Below, one piece after another: positions 32,645-40,964 of a stretch of 64,000 bases of DNA. Source of the stretch: HGM13010 sp934527315 (GTDB lineage Bacteria; Bacillota; Clostridia; Oscillospirales; Oscillospiraceae). The stretch covers positions 1-64,000 of the forward strand of contig CAKTAK010000006.1 in assembly GCA_934527315.1 (NCBI GenBank), given 5' to 3'. The notes under the pieces were generated by a model. It was not told the origin of the DNA. It made no database searches and worked only from the letters and a program-made list of their open reading frames with translations. Position numbers and translations under genes: made by a program. Each line of letters starts with the position of its first letter. The stretch's first letter is position 1.

Positions 32645-33750
32645 TGGCAATTCGATTTTTACACGCGGCGGACCTGCATCTGGATTCGCCCTTTGACGGA
32701 CTTCCGCCGGAATTGGCTGCCCGGCGGCGGAAAGAGCAGCGGGAGATTTTGCCCCGGTTGGTCCGATTGGTGCAAAAACACCGCTGTCAGGCCATGCTCC
32801 TGCCCGGGGATTTGTTTGACGGCGAGCGGGTTTATCCGGAAACCGCGGAGGCGGTGGAAACCATGCTCCGCACCTGCGGCGTGCCGGTATTCATTGCGCC
32901 GGGCAACCATGATTTTTATCGGCCGGGGGGCATTTATGACCGGCTGCGGCTGCCGGAAAACGTACATCTGTTCCGGGAAAACCGAATCACCTGCTTTGAA
33001 GAGCCGGCGCTGAATCTGCGGGTTTGGGGTGCAGCCTTTACGGATTCCGTCTGCCCGCCGATGCTGGCAACCTTCACGCCGCCGGAAAAGCGGCCGGGGG
33101 TCACGGACGTACTGTGTATTCACGGTACCGTGGGTCGGGAGGGGATTTACAATCCCATGACCGAAGCGCAGCTGGCCGGGTGCGGCATGGATTACGTGGC
33201 GATGGGCCATTCCCATGAATGCTCCGGACTGAAGAAAGCAGGCGCGGTGACTTATCTCTGGCCGGGTGTACCCATGGCCCGGGGATATGACGAAACCGGG
33301 GTAAAGGGCGTTGTTTTGGTGGACGTTGCCCCCGGTGCCGAGGCCGAGGCGCAGTTTGCGGCCCTGGGCGGACGGCAGTATTACAACCTCACCGTGGACG
33401 TAACGGGGAAAGACCCGCTGTCTGCGGTGCAGCAGGCGGCGGAAACCGTGACGGCGCAGGATTTTCTCCGGGTGACGCTTACGGGCACGGCGGAAGAACT
33501 TCCGGTTGTGTCAACGGTGCAGAATTGGGTGGACAGCAACTGTTTCCGGGGAGAAGTGATTTCCCGGGTGACCCAAAGCCGCTCGGTTTGGAGCCGAAAA
33601 GAGGAGCCCACCCTCCGGGGGTTATTTTTGCGGAAACTCTGGGCACAATGGCAGCAGGCTGCCCCGCAGGAGCGGGCGCGTATTGAGCAGGCTGCCCGTT
33701 GGGGCTTGGCTGCGTTGGACGGCGGCGAGGAGGTGCAGAGCCAATGGTGA
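32644..33750 (+). CDS. SbcD/YhaO-like DNA exonuclease (metallophosphoesterase)
   Basis: A 368-residue Mre11/SbcD-type nuclease. Motifs are FLHAADLHLDSPFDG (residues about 5-19), LPGDLFDGE, APGNHDFY and MGHSHE, covering the two-metal site. YhaO/SbcD proteins process DNA ends together with an SMC-like ATPase. The ATG 32644 is shared with the YmdB stop (TGATG). The next gene, a YhaN-like ATPase, overlaps its end by 7 bp, supporting a complex of the two products. Confidence 0.88.
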   Translation: MAIRFLHAADLHLDSPFDGLPPELAARRRKEQREILPRLVRLVQKHRCQAMLLPGDLFDGERVYPETAEAVETMLRTCGVPVFIAPGNHDFYRPGGIYDRLRLPENVHLFRENRITCFEEPALNLRVWGAAFTDSVCPPMLATFTPPEKRPGVTDVLCIHGTVGREGIYNPMTEAQLAGCGMDYVAMGHSHECSGLKKAGAVTYLWPGVPMARGYDETGVKGVVLVDVAPGAEAEAQFAALGGRQYYNLTVDVTGKDPLSAVQQAAETVTAQDFLRVTLTGTAEELPVVSTVQNWVDSNCFRGEVISRVTQSRSVWSRKEEPTLRGLFLRKLWAQWQQAAPQERARIEQAARWGLAALDGGEEVQSQW

Positions 33751-35609
33751 TTCGGAATATGACCGCCAGTTTCGGCAAGCTGCAGGGCGACCGTCTGGAA
33801 TTGCAGCCGGGATTGAATTTGATTGAGGCGCCCAACGAATCCGGGAAAAGCACATGGTGCGCCTTTCTCCATGCCATGCTCTACGGTGTGGATTCCACGG
33901 CCCGGGAAAAGGGCGGCGTGATGCCGGAAAAGGTGAAATATGCGCCATGGTCCGGTGCGCCCATGGAGGGCGCTATGGAGCTGGAATGGCAGGGCAAGGA
34001 CCTGACCCTCACCCGGAAAACCGGACAGAAAAATGCGCCTATGCGGGAATTTTCTGCGGTGTATACGGGCACCGGGCTGCCGGTGCGTGAATTGACCGGG
34101 CGGAGCGCCGGAGAGCTGCTCACCGGTGTGCCGGAGGAGGTATTTGTCCGCAGCGCATTTATCCGTCAGGGCGAGGTGGCGGTGTCCGGGTCTCCGGAAT
34201 TGGAAAAGCGCATTGCCTCGCTGGTTTGCACCGGAGAGGAGGACACCTCGTTTTCCGACGCGTCGGAGACGTTGAAGGCATGGCAGCGAAAACGAAAACG
34301 GACGTTGGAGCGGCTGAATCAGGAGGAAATGGCCCGGCAGGCGGAGCGGAGCGCCGCATCGGAGCTGCAGCAGACCAGGGATTTGGCTGCGGAGCAGCTG
34401 CGGCAGGCGGAGGAAACCGTGGCACAGTTGCGGGAACAAAGCGACCAACTGCGCCGGCAGCAGCGGAAAGACGCACTCCATCAAATGACGGAAAACAAAA
34501 ATCGGCTGAAACAAGCCAATGGGGAGTATGACGCAGCCAAACAGCAGGCGGAGGAAACCGCCCGGCGGCTTACCGTGGGCCCCTTTGCGGGAATGGACGG
34601 CGCGCGGGCCATGGAGCGGGCGGAAAACGACGTGGAAAGCGCCCGTCGTTGGGAAAAGGAAAGCCGGAGAAAATTTCCGCTGCCGGTAGGCATTTTGCTG
34701 CTGTTGGCGGCGGTGTTTGCCGCCTTGGGAATCTTCCGGCAGCCGATGGCCTTTGTAGGTGCAGCGGTATGCGCCGCGGCAGCGGTGGGAGCCTATCAGA
34801 TTTTGCGGAAAAATGCCCGGCAGGCAGAGGAAAAACTGCACCGCTTGCTGGAATCCTACGGGGTGTCGGACAGCGAGGGGCTTTCTGCCTTGGCGGAAGC
34901 GTATGCCGCCGATTATAAGGCATGGCAGCGGGCGGTTGCCCGCATGGAAACCGCAAAGTCTGTTCTGGACCGGGAATATGCCAAGGATCCGGAGCGGGAA
35001 GAGGCCATTCTGGGGGCGTTGGATTTTGAAACCGGATTGAGCGCCGCAGCCAGTGCCGGACGGCAGCTGAAACAAGCGGAAGAGCGGGTGAGCGAATATC
35101 GGCAGCAGCTGGCCAAATTGGACGGAAAACTGGAGAATACCCCCAGCGGGGGATATGAGCCGGAATCCAATGAGCAGCGGCAGCAGCTGACGGAGGAAAT
35201 GGCGGCCATTGACTTGGCGCTCCGGACTTTGAACGAGGCGGATGAGGAAATTCAGCGGGTATTCGCGCCGAAATTGAATGCCCGGGTCTCGGAAATTTTC
35301 CGGGAATTCACCGACGGCGCGTACACGGCGGTTGCCTTGGACCGGAATTTTACCGCCCAAACCCAAACCGCAGGAGCTGCGGTGACCCGCCGGGCGGGGT
35401 ATCTCAGCGGCGGCGCATGGGATTTGCTGTATCTGGCGGTGCGGTTGGCTATCTGTGAGCTGGTGCTGCCGGCGGATTGCCCCATTGTGCTGGACGATTC
35501 TCTGGTGAATCTGGATGCCCGGCGGCGGGCAGCCGTGCTGGACTATTTGAAGAAAATGGCGCAGACCCGGCAGGTGATTGTATTCGCTTGCAGTGGTACC
35601 ATCGCTTGA
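33744..35609 (+). CDS. YhaN-like AAA/SMC-type ATPase with a central membrane segment
   Basis: A 621-residue ATPase partner of the SbcD-like nuclease. Walker A PNESGKST lies at about residue 33. Coiled-coil stretches occupy about 180-300 and 370-480. Between them is a strongly hydrophobic hairpin (PVGILLLLAAVFAALGIFR, then AFVGAAVCAAAAVGAYQIL) that looks like two membrane helices. The C-terminal half-site has SGGAWDLLYLAVRLA and IVLDDSLVNLD (signature and Walker B). It is shorter than Bacillus YhaN (about 960). A membrane-tethered end-processing complex is possible. It starts inside the end of the nuclease gene. Confidence 0.85.
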   Translation: MVIRNMTASFGKLQGDRLELQPGLNLIEAPNESGKSTWCAFLHAMLYGVDSTAREKGGVMPEKVKYAPWSGAPMEGAMELEWQGKDLTLTRKTGQKNAPMREFSAVYTGTGLPVRELTGRSAGELLTGVPEEVFVRSAFIRQGEVAVSGSPELEKRIASLVCTGEEDTSFSDASETLKAWQRKRKRTLERLNQEEMARQAERSAASELQQTRDLAAEQLRQAEETVAQLREQSDQLRRQQRKDALHQMTENKNRLKQANGEYDAAKQQAEETARRLTVGPFAGMDGARAMERAENDVESARRWEKESRRKFPLPVGILLLLAAVFAALGIFRQPMAFVGAAVCAAAAVGAYQILRKNARQAEEKLHRLLESYGVSDSEGLSALAEAYAADYKAWQRAVARMETAKSVLDREYAKDPEREEAILGALDFETGLSAAASAGRQLKQAEERVSEYRQQLAKLDGKLENTPSGGYEPESNEQRQQLTEEMAAIDLALRTLNEADEEIQRVFAPKLNARVSEIFREFTDGAYTAVALDRNFTAQTQTAGAAVTRRAGYLSGGAWDLLYLAVRLAICELVLPADCPIVLDDSLVNLDARRRAAVLDYLKKMAQTRQVIVFACSGTIA

Positions 35610-35686
35610 TAAGGGCAGACACGCTTGACAGCGCGCCTTTTCGGCGCTTTTTGCTCTTTTCGCTTTGGCGGGCGTATGTAACGAGA

Positions 35687-35718
35687 AAAGACTCTCCTAA
35701 CTCGGGGGAGTCTTTTTG
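35687..35718 (+). terminator. terminator after the SbcD/YhaN operon
   Basis: A 9-bp stem with a G-T pair (35689-35697/35705-35713), 7-nt loop and five T. A weaker hairpin with a T-rich tail precedes it at 35633-35655. Confidence 0.8.
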
Positions 35719-35740
35719 CTGAAAAAATCTTGAAATCAGA

Positions 35741-35769
35741 TTGCCGGAATTGAGACAATCTGGTATAAT
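35741..35769 (+). promoter_or_regulatory. promoter of the GH26-like gene
   Basis: TTGCCG (35741-35746), a 17-bp spacer and TATAAT (35764-35769), 71 bp upstream of the start codon. Confidence 0.7.
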
Positions 35770-35840
35770 CATACGTACATAATGACTGCGGCGCGGAGAC
35801 TGTGGAATTTGGCCGCAGAAGAGAGAAAGGAGTTCCAACA

Positions 35841-37622
35841 ATGAAACACAAACGCATTCTGGCTGCTGCACTGTCGGCAATGATGCTGGTGTCTTTGCTG
35901 CCGGCTGCGGTATCTGCAAATGAAGGCACCACCACAAAAAATACCGCCTACAAGGATTTGAATCCCCGGACGGAAATTTACATGGTGAGTGAAACCAAAA
36001 GCTGGGATTATCCCTATTACGGTGCAAAAAACGAGCCGAAAAGCGGTGTTTTGTACGGTCGCACGGATTTGGGCGGCACTCTGCCCGGCTCCACCCGTTA
36101 CGGCATGGTCAATGCCGAGGAAAATGCCAACGAATCCGTTTTGGGTCATTATTACGGAAGTAACTCTTGGAACGGCAGTTATTCCTTGGAATACTGGAGT
36201 TATCTGTACGGACCGACGTTGAAACAGGGCAACCACGCATTTCTGGTGTACCTGAACTTCGACAACGAGGGCAATGACTGCGGTCCCATTGTCTCCGGCG
36301 TTTACGATGACGCGCTGATTCGCGATTTCACCTATTTGAACGGCATGGATTTCCCGGTATTTCTGCGGATCGGCGGCGAGGTGAATACCTGGACCACACC
36401 GGCAGCACCGAAAGACTTCATTGCCGCTTATCAGCACATTGCAAAACTGGCGCAGACTTATGCGCCCAACGCAGCATTGGTGTTCTCTCCCAACTTCAGC
36501 AGCGCCCACTTGGTGGATATGGATACGTTCTATCCCGGTGACGCATACGTGGATTGGGTGGGCTGCTCTTTGTATTACAATAAGTATCACAGCAACCCCA
36601 GCGTAAAAGATGCGTTCGGCGGAACGGGCATTTACGGCGACGCATTGCTGAACGTGCAGCAGACGGTGAACCTGGCTGCGCTGCACAAAAAGCCCATCAT
36701 TGCCACCGAGGGCGGTTCCTCCAACAAATTCAACGGGCAGGATATTTCCAACGAAGCTGCTGAGCGCATGAGCAAGGCATACGCATACCTGCCCATGGTG
36801 TATCCCCAGATTAAGGCGATTGTTGCCTCCGATTACGGCGTGGGCAACGAAAAGACCGATTACACTTTCTACAACAATAGCGTGGTTACGGCGGCTTACC
36901 GGAAAGCCATTGCCAACAGCGCCGTGTATCTGGACGATTACAGCGGCAGCCGCCCATATTACACCAAGCTGTCTGCTGCCAAGACCAATTGGCAGGGCAC
37001 CGTGGAGCTGGCAGCATACAGCTATGCGGCAAACAAGCTGAGCTGCGGCTGGTATGTTGACGGCAAGCTGATGAAAACCGCAACGGAGTATCCCTTTACC
37101 TATCGTTTGGATACGAGCACTCTGGCAGGCGGCACCCACACGGTGACGGCAAAGTTCAGCAACGGCGCCACCAAGAGCTACAGCTTCGGCGTACAGACCA
37201 AAACGGCAATGCCCACCGATGATGTGCTGACGGTCAACGGTAAGGTGCAGACGCCCACCATCTATAAAATCGATGACAGCAACTTCTTCAAGATTCGTGA
37301 CATTGCAGCGCTGCTCAGCGGCAGCAGCCGGCAGTTTGAAGTGGGCTATGACGAGAAGACCGGCGTGACCATCACCTCCGGCAAGCCGTACACCATGACC
37401 GGCACGGAGCTGACCGGCTCTGCCACCGGCGGCAATCGGATGGCGGCAGCCTCCGACGACCGGCTGTATTATAACGGCGCACCCTTGGAGCTGACGGTGT
37501 ATAAAATCAACGACAGCAACTACTTCAAGCTTCGGGATTTGGGGCAGGCTTTGGATTTCTATGTAGGCTATGACCCCAACACCGGTGTGACGATTTCCGG
37601 CGACAAGGGCTACGAAAAATAA
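35841..37622 (+). CDS. Secreted GH26-like glycoside hydrolase with two stalk-type repeats
   Basis: A 593-residue exported protein with a signal peptide (residues 1-26, cleaved after VSA). Residues about 40-350 form a GH26-like TIM barrel. Glu180 in FPVFLRIGGEVNTW fits the acid/base, and Glu290 in KPIIATEGGSS the nucleophile. Residues about 355-435 resemble an immunoglobulin-like domain (GGTHTVTAKFSNGATKSYSF). The C terminus has two copies of a copper-amine-oxidase-N-like repeat (IYKIDDSNFFKIRDIAALL and VYKINDSNYFKLRDLGQAL), common on Oscillospiraceae surface proteins. The likely substrate is a beta-mannan or wall glycan, not determinable here. AGAAAGGAG precedes the ATG. Confidence 0.8.
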   Translation: MKHKRILAAALSAMMLVSLLPAAVSANEGTTTKNTAYKDLNPRTEIYMVSETKSWDYPYYGAKNEPKSGVLYGRTDLGGTLPGSTRYGMVNAEENANESVLGHYYGSNSWNGSYSLEYWSYLYGPTLKQGNHAFLVYLNFDNEGNDCGPIVSGVYDDALIRDFTYLNGMDFPVFLRIGGEVNTWTTPAAPKDFIAAYQHIAKLAQTYAPNAALVFSPNFSSAHLVDMDTFYPGDAYVDWVGCSLYYNKYHSNPSVKDAFGGTGIYGDALLNVQQTVNLAALHKKPIIATEGGSSNKFNGQDISNEAAERMSKAYAYLPMVYPQIKAIVASDYGVGNEKTDYTFYNNSVVTAAYRKAIANSAVYLDDYSGSRPYYTKLSAAKTNWQGTVELAAYSYAANKLSCGWYVDGKLMKTATEYPFTYRLDTSTLAGGTHTVTAKFSNGATKSYSFGVQTKTAMPTDDVLTVNGKVQTPTIYKIDDSNFFKIRDIAALLSGSSRQFEVGYDEKTGVTITSGKPYTMTGTELTGSATGGNRMAAASDDRLYYNGAPLELTVYKINDSNYFKLRDLGQALDFYVGYDPNTGVTISGDKGYEK

Positions 37623-37637
37623 CATTCAAAACGCAGA

Positions 37638-37667
37638 CAAAAGCGGGCACTTAACTGCCCGCTTTTG
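37638..37667 (+). terminator. terminator between the GH26-like and DUF378 genes
   Basis: A 12-bp perfect stem (37638-37649/37656-37667) with a T-rich 3' side, in a convergent gap. It could serve both strands. Confidence 0.8.
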
Positions 37668-37703
37668 TTGTGTGGAGATTGATCATGTCACGGTTTGGGC
37701 GGC

Positions 37704-37913
37704 TTATTCCGTCGGGGATTCCGGCTCGTTTCGGAACAGCAGGGAAATACACCAGACGGCAGCCAATCCCACCAGTGTGTAAATGATTCGGCTGAACATG
37801 GCGGTTTGACCGCCGAACAGAAATGCAACCAAATCGAATCGGAATAAGCCGATGCTGCCCCAGTTGATGCCGCCGATGATGGCCAAAACCAGTGCAATGC
37901 GGTCAATTATCAT
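37704..37913 (-). CDS. DUF378 family membrane protein
   Basis: A 69-residue protein with two membrane helices: IDRIALVLAIIGGINWGSIGLF, containing the family's GGINWG turn, and RIIYTLVGLAAVWCISLLF. This is the DUF378/YuzA pattern; function unknown. ATG 37913 is chosen over a TTG one codon upstream, with GGAGAA about 8 nt before it. It is divergent from the ParB/Noc-like gene and its folded leader. Confidence 0.9.
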   Translation of the reverse strand: MIIDRIALVLAIIGGINWGSIGLFRFDLVAFLFGGQTAMFSRIIYTLVGLAAVWCISLLFRNEPESPTE

Positions 37914-37973
37914 CAAAATTTCTCCATCTCCTTTTCGTTGAGGTCAGAAATAGTCTGTCCCACCGGGGGAAAA

Positions 37974-38155
37974 ACTATACAAAGAAAAATTTTGAATCCC
38001 CGACACAATGCGACAGAATCTGCGCGGTCGGGGGTGTATTGTATAGTCACAGCTTATCCAATTGGTTCCCGGAAACGGGAATCCGGCTCATATCTTTATC
38101 CCACAACCCTGTTTTAGGCGGATTGGCGTCAGCCGGTCCGCCAACTTTTTTTAGG
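37974..38155 (+). promoter_or_regulatory. folded leader with terminator ahead of the ParB/Noc-like gene
   Basis: The 254-bp gap holds nested pairings: a 9-bp stem (37974-37982/38039-38047) enclosing a 7-bp stem CCCCGAC/GTCGGGG (37998-38004/38027-38033), then a GGTTCCCG hairpin with GAAA loop (38064-38084). An intrinsic terminator follows, with an 11-bp stem containing two G-T pairs (38117-38127/38132-38142) and seven T at 38146-38152. The terminator ends 16 bp before the start codon. The layout is that of a riboswitch or attenuator. No known class was recognised and no clear promoter was found upstream. Confidence 0.6.
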
Positions 38156-38167
38156 GGGTGCAGTTTT

Positions 38168-38995
38168 ATGCGGCAGCGGCGAATGGTGGGGGCGGTGCAG
38201 TATCTGCCCGTTGAACTCATCGAAAAAAGCACCATGCAGCCACGGCGGCAATTTGACGAGGAAAGTCTTCGGGAATTGGCGGCGTCCATTGCCGTGTGCG
38301 GGATTCTGAATCCCCTTACGGTGCGGCGGAAGGGCAGCGCCTATGAATTGGTGGCCGGGGAGCGGCGGCTCCGGGGGGCTAAGCTGGCGGGGCTCCGGGA
38401 GGTGCCCTGCATTCTGCTGAACGCAGATTTGGAAGAGGCGTCTCTGCTGGCGCTGGTGGAAAATATTCAGCGGGAGGACCTGAACTTCTGGGAAGAGGCG
38501 TTGGCCATTCAGCGCATGATGCGGCTGTTCGGCTTGAATCAGGAAACGGCGGCGAAACGGCTGGGAAAATCCCAATCCGCCGTGGCGAATAAGCTGCGGA
38601 TTTTGAAATTGCCGGAGGATATTCTGGAGAGCCTGCTCCAAAATCATCTGACGGAGCGCCACGCCCGGGCGCTGCTCCGTTTGCCGGAGGCGGTGCTGCA
38701 GCGGGAGGTTTTGGCGGAAATCATCAGTCGGGATATGACCGTGGCCGCTGCGGAGCGGCTGATTGACCGGATTCTGGAAGAGCGGGCGCAGGAGCAGCAG
38801 CGGCAGCGGCGGACCTTTTTGCTGAAAGATGTGCGGTTGTTCCTCAATTCTCTGACAAAGAATCTGGAGCTGATGAAACAAGGGGGCATTCACGCGGATT
38901 GCAGCACCCGGGAAACGGAAGAGGCGCTGATTGTGACGGTGACCATTCCCAAAAATCGGGGAGAATCCCCGGAAACCGCCGCGCGCATCGGTTAA
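38168..38995 (+). CDS. ParB/Noc-like nucleoid partition or occlusion protein
   Basis: A 275-residue ParB-family protein. The N-terminal CTPase domain has QPRRQFDEESLRELAASI, then GERRLRGAKLAGLREVPC and ENIQREDLNFWEEALA. A helix-turn-helix follows in GLNQETAAKRLGKSQSAVANKL, and a C-terminal dimer region. ParB proteins clamp on DNA at parS; Noc is a paralogue that binds other sites and blocks division over the nucleoid. No parA is adjacent, which favours Noc or an orphan ParB. GGGGGTG precedes ATG 38168. Confidence 0.88.
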   Translation: MRQRRMVGAVQYLPVELIEKSTMQPRRQFDEESLRELAASIAVCGILNPLTVRRKGSAYELVAGERRLRGAKLAGLREVPCILLNADLEEASLLALVENIQREDLNFWEEALAIQRMMRLFGLNQETAAKRLGKSQSAVANKLRILKLPEDILESLLQNHLTERHARALLRLPEAVLQREVLAEIISRDMTVAAAERLIDRILEERAQEQQRQRRTFLLKDVRLFLNSLTKNLELMKQGGIHADCSTRETEEALIVTVTIPKNRGESPETAARIG

Positions 38996-39010
38996 TCAAC
39001 GAATCAACGC

Positions 39011-39044
39011 AAAAAAACAGGAGCCCGTTAGGGCTCCTGTTTTT
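39011..39044. terminator. bidirectional terminator between the ParB/Noc-like and MFS genes
   Basis: A 10-bp perfect stem (39017-39026/39031-39040) with a GTTA loop, A-run on the left and T-run on the right, in a convergent gap. Confidence 0.9.
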
Positions 39045-39071
39045 GCTGGTTTGCGAAATGACACAAGGAGG

Positions 39072-40508
39072 TTAGGCCTCTTTCTTGTCGCCGTAAACTT
39101 TGGGGAGCATCAGGCAGACCACGATGCCGATCACCACGAAGACGATCTGAATCATAGCGACCTTATGCAGGGAGCTTACGCAAGCTGCCACAGTAGCTGC
39201 GCCCTGCTCCATACCGGCTGCCATGTTGGCGCCGATGCCGGCTTTCATGCCGGAGGTGAACATAGGAACGAACAGTGCCACGCCAAAGGGAGCGGACATA
39301 TCACGGAACACGTTGTATGTACCGGAACCGGAAGCTGCAACTTCGGGAGCGCAGCCGGACAGAGCGACCTTCATGAAGATGGTGCCGTTGCCGCCCAAGC
39401 CCAGACCGATGAAGAACAAGGTGACGCAGGTCAGAGGCAGGCTCAGAGTATCGGACAGGAGCAGCTGCAGGGCAGCGCCGATGGCCACGAAGACCAGTGC
39501 AATAGCTGCAACCACGCGAGGCTCTTTCTTATCGGCCTGGGGTCCCAGAACGATGGTGCCGATAGCCATGCCGAAGTACATAACGGAAGTTGCGATGCCG
39601 GCGACGGTGGAGTCACCAAAGCCGTACTTTGCGTAAACGATGATGTTCGTCATGCAGGACTGCAGAAGACCCTGAGACAGGAACAGAACGATGACGGGAA
39701 GAATGAACTGCTTACGAGCCATGAACGGGCCGCTCAGAATGGGGCTCTGTGCCTTCTTCTCAATTGCGAACAGAGCAATCAGAGCAACAACAGCGACAAC
39801 GATGCAGACGATGGTAACCTTTGCGGTCCAGCCCATGTTCTGACCAAAGGTGGGAACACACAGAACCATTGCGAAGAACACCAGAACGAAGACTGCGCCG
39901 GGGAAGTCGAATCCGGACAGAGATTTCTTCGGACCGTTGTCTTTCTTCACCAGGAGCATCACCAGAACCACAGAGATGACGCACAGAACCACGCAGATCC
40001 ACATAACGGGACGCCAGCCGGTCTTTGCCATGACGATGCCGCCCAGAGTAGGTCCGAACACCACCATGCCGCAGGCGATAGCCATATAAATGGTAAAGCC
40101 CTGGCCCATCTTTTCAGGCGGGAACTCGGTCATAATGTAAGCCATGACCACGGGAGCGACACCGGCAGCGCCGATACCGACCATAAAACGGAAGACCAGC
40201 AGCATTGCCAGACTGCCGGAGGGGCAGATCGCAATGAGCAGCTGACCCAGGGTATACAGACCCAGAGAGACCAGCAGGGTAGTCCGGCGGCCGAGAACGT
40301 CGCCCAATTTACCCATGATGGGAGCCAGAGCAGCTGCGCCCAGAGAATAAGCAAGGGTAATGAACGTGACGGATTCCGTCATATTCCATTCATTTACGAT
40401 GCCGGTGGGAACAGCGGCCGTGAAACCGCCGCACAGGCTCAAGACTGCGGCGGCAATGGCGTAAGGAATAAATCCCTTCATGTAGCCGGTGTTAGTTTTG
40501 GTTTCCAC
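39072..40508 (-). CDS. MFS transporter, probably 14-helix
   Basis: A 478-residue major facilitator with about 14 hydrophobic segments. The cytoplasmic loop 2-3 motif reads GKLGDVLGRRTTLL. The fifth helix region, GPTLGGIVMAKTGWRPVMWI, resembles the DHA2 drug:H+ antiporter motif C. The start is GTG 40508 preceded by GAGGAGG; the upstream in-frame ATG lacks one. Codon use is strongly biased, as in nifJ and the flavin oxidoreductase at 46.1 kb, suggesting abundant expression. Substrate unknown. Bile-acid exporters and other anaerobe-specific MFS proteins are of similar length, but that link is not shown. Confidence 0.88.
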   Translation of the reverse strand: METKTNTGYMKGFIPYAIAAAVLSLCGGFTAAVPTGIVNEWNMTESVTFITLAYSLGAAALAPIMGKLGDVLGRRTTLLVSLGLYTLGQLLIAICPSGSLAMLLVFRFMVGIGAAGVAPVVMAYIMTEFPPEKMGQGFTIYMAIACGMVVFGPTLGGIVMAKTGWRPVMWICVVLCVISVVLVMLLVKKDNGPKKSLSGFDFPGAVFVLVFFAMVLCVPTFGQNMGWTAKVTIVCIVVAVVALIALFAIEKKAQSPILSGPFMARKQFILPVIVLFLSQGLLQSCMTNIIVYAKYGFGDSTVAGIATSVMYFGMAIGTIVLGPQADKKEPRVVAAIALVFVAIGAALQLLLSDTLSLPLTCVTLFFIGLGLGGNGTIFMKVALSGCAPEVAASGSGTYNVFRDMSAPFGVALFVPMFTSGMKAGIGANMAAGMEQGAATVAACVSSLHKVAMIQIVFVVIGIVVCLMLPKVYGDKKEA

Positions 40509-40570
40509 AACAATACCTCCTCGAATCGTTTGTGTACGTTCCATGAACTGGATACGTCCGAATTGTTAAC

Positions 40571-40599
40571 ATTATAACCACAAACTATGCGAAAAGCAA
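40571..40599 (-). promoter_or_regulatory. promoter of the MFS gene
   Basis: On the minus strand TTGCTT (40594-40599), a 17-bp spacer and TATAAT (40571-40576), about 63 bp upstream of the start codon. Confidence 0.7.
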
Positions 40600-40630
40600 G
40601 AGGAAAATGATAATTTATTAGATAAATTTT

Positions 40631-40674
40631 ATAAAAAAGTTCACCATTCAACAAAATACTTGTGAATGGTGAAC
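40631..40674 (-). terminator. terminator of the DUF1294/YgiQ operon
   Basis: A 12-bp perfect stem (40639-40650/40663-40674) with a 12-nt loop, followed on the minus strand by six T. Confidence 0.88.
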
Positions 40675-40691
40675 AGTTACTTATGAGGTCA

Positions 40692-40964
40692 TTAGAAAAA
40701 GAAATGATAAACCAGAAATCCGGCCAAAATCAGCTGCAAAATCAGGATTGCGGGAAAGCCGTAACGGAACTGGGGGTGGAGGGTTTTATGATGGAACAGG
40801 CGCATACCCAAAATTCCGCCCGGACTGCCGCCTATGGCTGCCAGTACAAACAAGGTGCGCTCGGGAATCCGCCAGAGCTGATGTTTCGCCTTGTACTTGT
40901 CGATGCCCATAACGGCGAACAACAGCAGGTTCACCGCCAGCAGATACAGCAGAATGTAGGTCAT
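40692..40964 (-). CDS. DUF1294 family membrane protein
   Basis: A 90-residue protein with two or three membrane helices and the DUF1294 signature: YKAKHQLWRIPERTLFVLA, then GGSPGGILGMRLFHHKT and a C-terminal helix. Function unknown; members are widespread and often at operon ends. The start overlaps the YgiQ stop by 4 bp (ATGA), indicating translational coupling. Confidence 0.92.
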   Translation of the reverse strand: MTYILLYLLAVNLLLFAVMGIDKYKAKHQLWRIPERTLFVLAAIGGSPGGILGMRLFHHKTLHPQFRYGFPAILILQLILAGFLVYHFFF

